From contig DATLBB010000299.1 of NCBI GenBank assembly GCA_035527155.1, forward strand, positions 1-28,060: a stretch of DNA of 28,060 nt, written 5' to 3'. Below the pieces are notes generated by a model that did no database searches, was not told the origin of the DNA, and worked only from the letters and a program-made list of their open reading frames with translations. Source of the stretch: CS2-K091 sp035527155 (lineage in GTDB: Bacteria > Planctomycetota > Phycisphaerae > Sedimentisphaerales > Anaerobacaceae). Made by a program: the position numbers and the translations under genes. Below, piece by piece: positions 23,823 through 28,060 of this stretch (its first letter is position 1; each line of letters begins with the position of its first letter).

Positions 23823-26159
23823 ATGGAACAACATAAAAAGACTCGAATAGCGGTTTTCATTACAGTTGCCTTGTTGATGTGCCTTATACAGAGCTCTGCT
23901 CGGGCGGGTGATTCACAACCATACGATAAAGTTCATGCCTTTTACTACCCATGGTACGGGAATCCCCAAACCGACAAGTTTTATTATCACTGGAACCATC
24001 GGCAATTTGTTAAAGAAGGTGAACCGAAGAACTACCCCGGCGGGAACGATGTTGCCGCTAACTTCTACCCCAGGCTTGGCTGCTACAGTTCCAACAGCGA
24101 TCAGGATCTGGATGCTCACATGCTGATGCTTCGCCGGGCAAAGTCCGGCGTGATCTGCACTTCATGGTGGGGCAAAGATACATATACGGACAAAGCCGTG
24201 CCGCATCTGCTCGAAGCTGCAGCACAGCATAACATTAAAGTGTGTTTTCATATCGAGCCGTTTCCCGGCCGAAACGCTCAAACCACCCGCGACGCTATTG
24301 TCTATATTATCGACGAATACGGCTCACATTCGGCCTTCTACCGCTATGGCAAAGACAAACCACGCCCAATGTTCTACGTCTATGATTCCTACCTTACCCC
24401 GGCAGAGCAGTGGAAGACAATCCTCTCGCCGGATGGGCCGCAAACCATACGAAAAACCAAATACGATTCGGTCGTCATCGGCCTCTGGGTCAAAGAACAC
24501 GAACAGGCTTTTATGGCGGAAAGTCACTTCGACGGCTTCTATACCTACTTCGCAACCGACGGCTTCACGTACGGCTCGACCATCGGCAACTGGCCCGGGC
24601 TCGCAGAATGGGCACAGCAAAACGACAAGCTGTTCATTCCTTCGGTCGGGCCGGGATACATAGATCTGCGCATCCGGCCGTGGAACGATGTCAATACGCG
24701 GGACCGTCAGAACGGCGACTACTTCGACCGGGAATTCGCCGCCGCCATCGCCGTCCGACCACCCATCATCAGCATTACAAGCTTCAACGAATGGCACGAA
24801 GGCACACAAATCGAACCGGCCGTACCCAAAAAAATCCCGGATTTCAAATACCTCGACTACTTGCCTCACGATCCGGAATACTATCTGGATCGCACCCGCT
24901 ACTGGGTAGACCGTTATATCGAATACAGCACCGAAAAGTCCACCAAATACATAATCGTCGTCACCGGGGGTGAACTGCTATCGGGCGTCTATCCCGATGG
25001 GCACACCTACTTTCTAACCAAGACCCTGCGCCCGTTGGGTTTGGAATGTATCGGTTCGATGAGCGTCGACGACAAGCAGGCCGATCTGGTTGAGGCGCTC
25101 CGCTACGCCACTGACAAGGCCGATCTGGTCATTGTCACCGGAGGTCTCGGCCCGACCGACAACGACATCACCCGGGAAGCGCTCTCCGAATTTACTGGAA
25201 TCACACTGAAAGAACACCCCAACGCACCGAAAGAAATGGCTCGAAGATTCCGCGTATCACCCGATCGGCTTCGTGCTAACTTGCGCCGGCAAACACGCGT
25301 GCCTACGGAAGGAACCTATTTCAGAAATACCCAAGGAACGGCGGTCGGTCTTGTTTTCGAGCCGGCCGACGCTGTAATCGTTGCACTTCCTGGTCCGCCG
25401 CGCGAATTGCAGGCCATGGTTCGCGATGAACTGGTTCCGTATCTGAGCAGGCGATTCGGCACACGACTGCCCGGCTGTTCGCTTATGCTGCGGTTTGTAG
25501 GTTTGGGCCAGTCCCAGATCGACCAGTCCATGGAAGATAACGTGTCGCTTGCGCCCGATATAACCGTTTCGTCTCAGTTCGAAGGCGGCCGGGTGGATTT
25601 CACATTTTCGCTGCCTGAAGACACGCCGCAGGACCGGGCGAAGCTCCTGGAACTGAAACAAAAGATAATGAAACACCTGGGTGAATATGTATATGCGGAC
25701 GATGAAACATCGCTGGAGGAACACATTTTGAAGCTGCTGAAAGCACGCGGCGAGAAACTGGCCCTGGCGGAAGCCGGCAGCGGCGGGTCTCTGGCCGAGG
25801 CGTTGAGCAGCGCCGACGGGGACGGGCAGGTAATAGCCGGGGCGTATGTGGCTCCGACCGTGGAGAAATTGTGTCACTTACTCGCAATAGACAATGACAG
25901 ACTGCCCGGCGGCGAATCACAGGACCAATTCATCAAGCAACTGGCAGCGGCAGTCGCCGTTGCAACCGAGAGCCAGTGGGCGGTTGCCGTTGGAGAGGCG
26001 AGGCGGGATGAAAACGGTTCCGGCTACGTGGAGGTTGCTTTCAAACTGCCGGACGGACAGATGGAAAGCCGGCAGGTTCGGCTTAGCGGCATCGGCGAAC
26101 TGGCCCGCTCCAGGCTCAGCACGCAACTGCTCGACCAGCTCCGGCGGAGATTAAAGTGA
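23823..26159 (+). CDS. Secreted fusion: GH99-like endo-mannosidase domain + CinA-like protein
   Basis: A 778-residue uninterrupted frame. Residues 1-28 are a signal peptide ending SSARA. Residues about 33-370 resemble GH99 (endo-alpha-1,2-mannosidase/mannanase): AFYYPWYGNP, HIEPFPGR and FNEWHEGTQIEP, whose E323 and E326 match the family's EWHE catalytic pair. From 375 on the protein is CinA-like. Its MoCF/COG1058 domain has VTGGELLSGV (380-389), GGLGPTDNDITREA (440 on) and PGPPRE (523-528). Its C-terminal NMN-deamidase-type domain has AEAGSGG at 649-655, where AESCTGG is normal, so the nucleophilic serine is alanine. AGGAG lies 10 nt before the ATG. Convergent with the amidohydrolase pair, 8 nt apart. 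Fusion and export of CinA are both unusual. Confidence 0.85.
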   Translation: MEQHKKTRIAVFITVALLMCLIQSSARAGDSQPYDKVHAFYYPWYGNPQTDKFYYHWNHRQFVKEGEPKNYPGGNDVAANFYPRLGCYSSNSDQDLDAHMLMLRRAKSGVICTSWWGKDTYTDKAVPHLLEAAAQHNIKVCFHIEPFPGRNAQTTRDAIVYIIDEYGSHSAFYRYGKDKPRPMFYVYDSYLTPAEQWKTILSPDGPQTIRKTKYDSVVIGLWVKEHEQAFMAESHFDGFYTYFATDGFTYGSTIGNWPGLAEWAQQNDKLFIPSVGPGYIDLRIRPWNDVNTRDRQNGDYFDREFAAAIAVRPPIISITSFNEWHEGTQIEPAVPKKIPDFKYLDYLPHDPEYYLDRTRYWVDRYIEYSTEKSTKYIIVVTGGELLSGVYPDGHTYFLTKTLRPLGLECIGSMSVDDKQADLVEALRYATDKADLVIVTGGLGPTDNDITREALSEFTGITLKEHPNAPKEMARRFRVSPDRLRANLRRQTRVPTEGTYFRNTQGTAVGLVFEPADAVIVALPGPPRELQAMVRDELVPYLSRRFGTRLPGCSLMLRFVGLGQSQIDQSMEDNVSLAPDITVSSQFEGGRVDFTFSLPEDTPQDRAKLLELKQKIMKHLGEYVYADDETSLEEHILKLLKARGEKLALAEAGSGGSLAEALSSADGDGQVIAGAYVAPTVEKLCHLLAIDNDRLPGGESQDQFIKQLAAAVAVATESQWAVAVGEARRDENGSGYVEVAFKLPDGQMESRQVRLSGIGELARSRLSTQLLDQLRRRLK

Positions 26160-26167
26160 GACTCATT

Positions 26168-27427
26168 TTATTCATCATTTGTGATATGTGAGAAATAAAT
26201 CGATTTCGATTTCTCGTATAGTACCGTGCCATTGATAAGTGTCGTTTCGACGAACGTTTTGTGGTGGAAAGGATGGCCGTCCAGGATGATTATGTCGGCG
26301 TCTTTTCCAACCTGCAGGCTGCCCACGCGGTCGGAAACGCCGATGATTTCGGCGGCCGTCATAGTGATGGATTCCAGTGCGGTCTGCTCGTCGAGCCCGC
26401 CGCTTACGGCGAACGCCGCTTCCATCGGCAGGGCCATCATGTCACGCCCGGCGATTCCCCCTGTCCCAAAATATGTGCTTGGAGGTATGATTGCGAATTT
26501 GACGCCGGCTTTTTTCAAAATGGCGGCATTTTCCAGAGTCGAACCGGATGGCCCCGAAATATCTTCGTTCGGACGCTGCTTCTGACGCGGCGTGATAACA
26601 ACGCGGACGTCCCGCCTGGCAATCTCTTCGGCAACAATCCAGGCTTCGATGGCACCCGTCAAAATCATCCGGATGCCGAATTCATCAACGAATTCCAAAG
26701 CCGCCAGGATGTCACCTGTAGTAGATGCCGCCACAACCGCGGGCACTTCACGCCGTAATAGCCGGATGTATGCATCAAGACCGTCCGGTTTCTTCGGCTC
26801 TTCAGCTTTTTTCTTATCCCCGGCTTGCTGATACGCCGCGAGTTTTCGCAGGTAACTTTGAGCCTTTCGCAGATTCTGCTTAAAGGTGGTTTTACGCAGC
26901 CAATCTCTGTTGGAAATCATGACCGACTGCACGACCGATTCCTTGACCAGCATCTGATCCAAATCCCCGTAGAAAGTCTTGATTACGGCGGTTGCTCCTC
27001 CGATGGGATTGTCGCCCGAGGGACGACCAGCCGATACCATAGCCGTCGTGATGCCGGATGCCAGTGCCAGAGAGACGCTGAATTCAAATGGATCGAGAGA
27101 ATCAGCTATTTTGGTTATATCCGGATAGCCGATGACCCCGACCTCGGCGTTGACTGCTACCAGGCCGGGCATAACAACTTTTCCACTGGCATCTATCACC
27201 TTGGCTTTTTCCGGAATTTCGATATTTTGCCCGATGTCGGAGATTTTTCCGCCCCTGATGAGAATCGTTCCGTTCTTGATAATCCCACCGGTGATTGTGT
27301 ACAGGTCCCCGCCTCGAATCGCTGTGACCTCCTCGGCTGCCGAGAGCGGCGAGGTGACAAACATCACCGATATCGCCAACGCGAACACAAGCATAAGCAC
27401 GACATGACGTATATGTTTTTTACCCAT
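26168..27427 (-). CDS. Secreted amidohydrolase-family protein lacking the HxH metal motif
   Basis: A 419-residue exported protein: signal peptide 1-31 (hydrophobic core, PLSAA). It has the composite beta-sandwich and barrel layout of imidazolonepropionase-like amidohydrolases, with KVIDASGKVVMPGLV near 77-90 and, at the end, TALESITMTAAEIIGV and GSLQVGKDADIIIL. The metal motif that should follow PGL(I/V) as DxHxH reads AVNAEV: N93 and E95 replace both histidines. The later barrel histidine also seems absent (VAASTTGDI). A hydrolase role is doubtful; it may be a structural partner of the adjacent paralogue. AAGGAG lies 9 nt before the ATG, inside the end of the upstream gene, 13 nt away. Confidence 0.82.
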   Translation of the reverse strand: MGKKHIRHVVLMLVFALAISVMFVTSPLSAAEEVTAIRGGDLYTITGGIIKNGTILIRGGKISDIGQNIEIPEKAKVIDASGKVVMPGLVAVNAEVGVIGYPDITKIADSLDPFEFSVSLALASGITTAMVSAGRPSGDNPIGGATAVIKTFYGDLDQMLVKESVVQSVMISNRDWLRKTTFKQNLRKAQSYLRKLAAYQQAGDKKKAEEPKKPDGLDAYIRLLRREVPAVVAASTTGDILAALEFVDEFGIRMILTGAIEAWIVAEEIARRDVRVVITPRQKQRPNEDISGPSGSTLENAAILKKAGVKFAIIPPSTYFGTGGIAGRDMMALPMEAAFAVSGGLDEQTALESITMTAAEIIGVSDRVGSLQVGKDADIIILDGHPFHHKTFVETTLINGTVLYEKSKSIYFSHITNDE

Positions 27428-27440
27428 CTATGGTTTCTCC

Positions 27441-28060
27441 TTACGGAGCTTCATGAACGATCTTGCCTTCGATCATCACCTTGTCAATTTTAGTCCCGAC
27501 GTCCAGTGGATCTCCGCTTAGAATCAGGAGATTCGCATCCTTGCCGACATCCAAACTTCCAAGCCGGTAGTCAATCCCCAGCATCTCAGCGGGATGGATG
27601 GTGATTGCTTTTTTGGCGATTTCCCTGTTCAATCCGGATTTTACCAGCTCGGCTATTTTTCTAAGGAAGTCTTCGTGTCCCCCGACGTTGTCAAATTCGG
27701 GCCTCAATGCAATTTTGACCTCGGCTTCGGCCAACATTCTGGGTACGTTAATGCGAGTACGCGTGTTGCTCTCGAAGTCTATCTGAGCCGGAAGAATCAC
27801 CGGTATTTTCCATTTTACCAACTCTTTTGTAATCCGATACGTTTCGCTGCCGGCCACCAGAACCAATTTCATTTTGTCATAAGGTTCGAGCAGCTTGGTC
27901 AAATGCAGCATCTCGCCAGGCGAATTGCATATCACGAACGTCGGCACCTTGCCCTGCAGGGCAAGGACGAGCGGCTTCACCTTCGGATCAATAGAACTCA
28001 TCTTGCTTTTTGTGGAATCCAGCGCGGACTTGATAACATTTTTGACCTTATCGTTCGCCT
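27441..28060 (-). CDS. Amidohydrolase-family protein, C-terminal part only (truncated by window edge)
   Basis: The frame is open from the stop at 27441 to the window edge, 206 codons; an internal ATG at 28001 is not the likely start because coding continues upstream of it. The visible part is the second half of an imidazolonepropionase-like amidohydrolase. It includes LVLVAGSETYRI, IPVILPAQIDFE, KIALRPEFDNVGGHEDF, ITIHPAEMLGIDYRLGSLDVGKDANLLIL and a final KVMIEGKIVHEAP. The N-terminal metal motif is outside the window, so activity cannot be judged. It is directly followed by a second amidohydrolase gene; tandem pairs of such exported proteins are, as I recall, common in Bacteroidota and planctomycetes. 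Confidence 0.8.
   Translation of the reverse strand, partial: ANDKVKNVIKSALDSTKSKMSSIDPKVKPLVLALQGKVPTFVICNSPGEMLHLTKLLEPYDKMKLVLVAGSETYRITKELVKWKIPVILPAQIDFESNTRTRINVPRMLAEAEVKIALRPEFDNVGGHEDFLRKIAELVKSGLNREIAKKAITIHPAEMLGIDYRLGSLDVGKDANLLILSGDPLDVGTKIDKVMIEGKIVHEAP

Noticed and set aside
24410..24973. A 187-codon plus-strand frame within the GH99 domain
   Set aside because: Arginine- and histidine-rich shadow of the GH99 coding frame, which carries the conserved catalytic motifs.
25257..25877. A 206-codon minus-strand frame opposite the CinA-like domain
   Set aside because: Shadow frame; the plus strand has unmistakable CinA motifs over the same stretch.

Overview
The window looks like chromosomal DNA from a planctomycete, most likely a Phycisphaerae or Sedimentisphaerales-type lineage. 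This is an inference from gene content: Tat-exported TIM-barrel 'sugar phosphate isomerase' proteins, Gfo/Idh/MocA oxidoreductases, secreted beta-propellers, a secreted CinA-like protein and many small palindromic repeats. No rRNA, tRNA, CRISPR array or phage module was found. GC content is uneven: AT-rich intergenic repeat zones alternate with GC-rich sugar-metabolism genes.

Layout. 1-594 (minus) holds the start of a truncated small gene and a conserved CxCxxC hypothetical gene. 758-5370 (plus) reads as one operon: a short soluble histidine kinase, two overlapping CNNM/CBS membrane proteins and a multi-spanning GT-C-like membrane protein. 5610-7763 is a secreted beta-propeller protein. 7860-8836 is a compact cassette with its own promoter: a DUF5678 gene overlapping a retropepsin-like aspartic protease gene, bracketed by two near-identical terminator-like hairpins. 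8860-10272 (minus) is a PBP4-type D,D-peptidase with an altered SxN motif. 10473-12107 is a second GT-C-like protein paralogous to the first.

12239-16035 (plus) is an envelope sugar-redox cluster: a Tat-exported TIM-barrel protein, a Tat-exported aldo/keto reductase lacking most of its catalytic tetrad, a tetraheme c-type cytochrome lipoprotein, and a Tat-exported hydroxypyruvate-isomerase-like protein. Facing it, 19599-16082 (minus) is a three-gene sugar operon: xylose-isomerase-like TIM barrel, Gfo/Idh/MocA dehydrogenase and class I phosphomannose-isomerase-like cupin. Together they suggest oxidation and isomerisation of sugars in the periplasm and cytoplasm. The upstream edge of the minus operon carries a truncated GC-rich coding remnant that stops abruptly at AT-rich DNA.

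19944-23710 is repeat-rich. It has two MITE-like palindromic elements, a roughly 245-bp tandem repeat carrying six copies of a 16-19-bp core in pairs exactly 90 bp apart, an inverted partial copy of that repeat, and two minus-strand genes (a secreted charged helical protein and a CelD/BcsL-type acetyltransferase). 23823-26159 is the most striking gene: a secreted single-chain fusion of a GH99 endo-mannosidase-like domain to a complete CinA-like protein whose deamidase serine is replaced. 28060-26168 (minus) is a tandem pair of amidohydrolase-family genes, the complete one lacking the HxH metal motif.

All function calls come from motif reading by eye; no database search or folding calculation was run.
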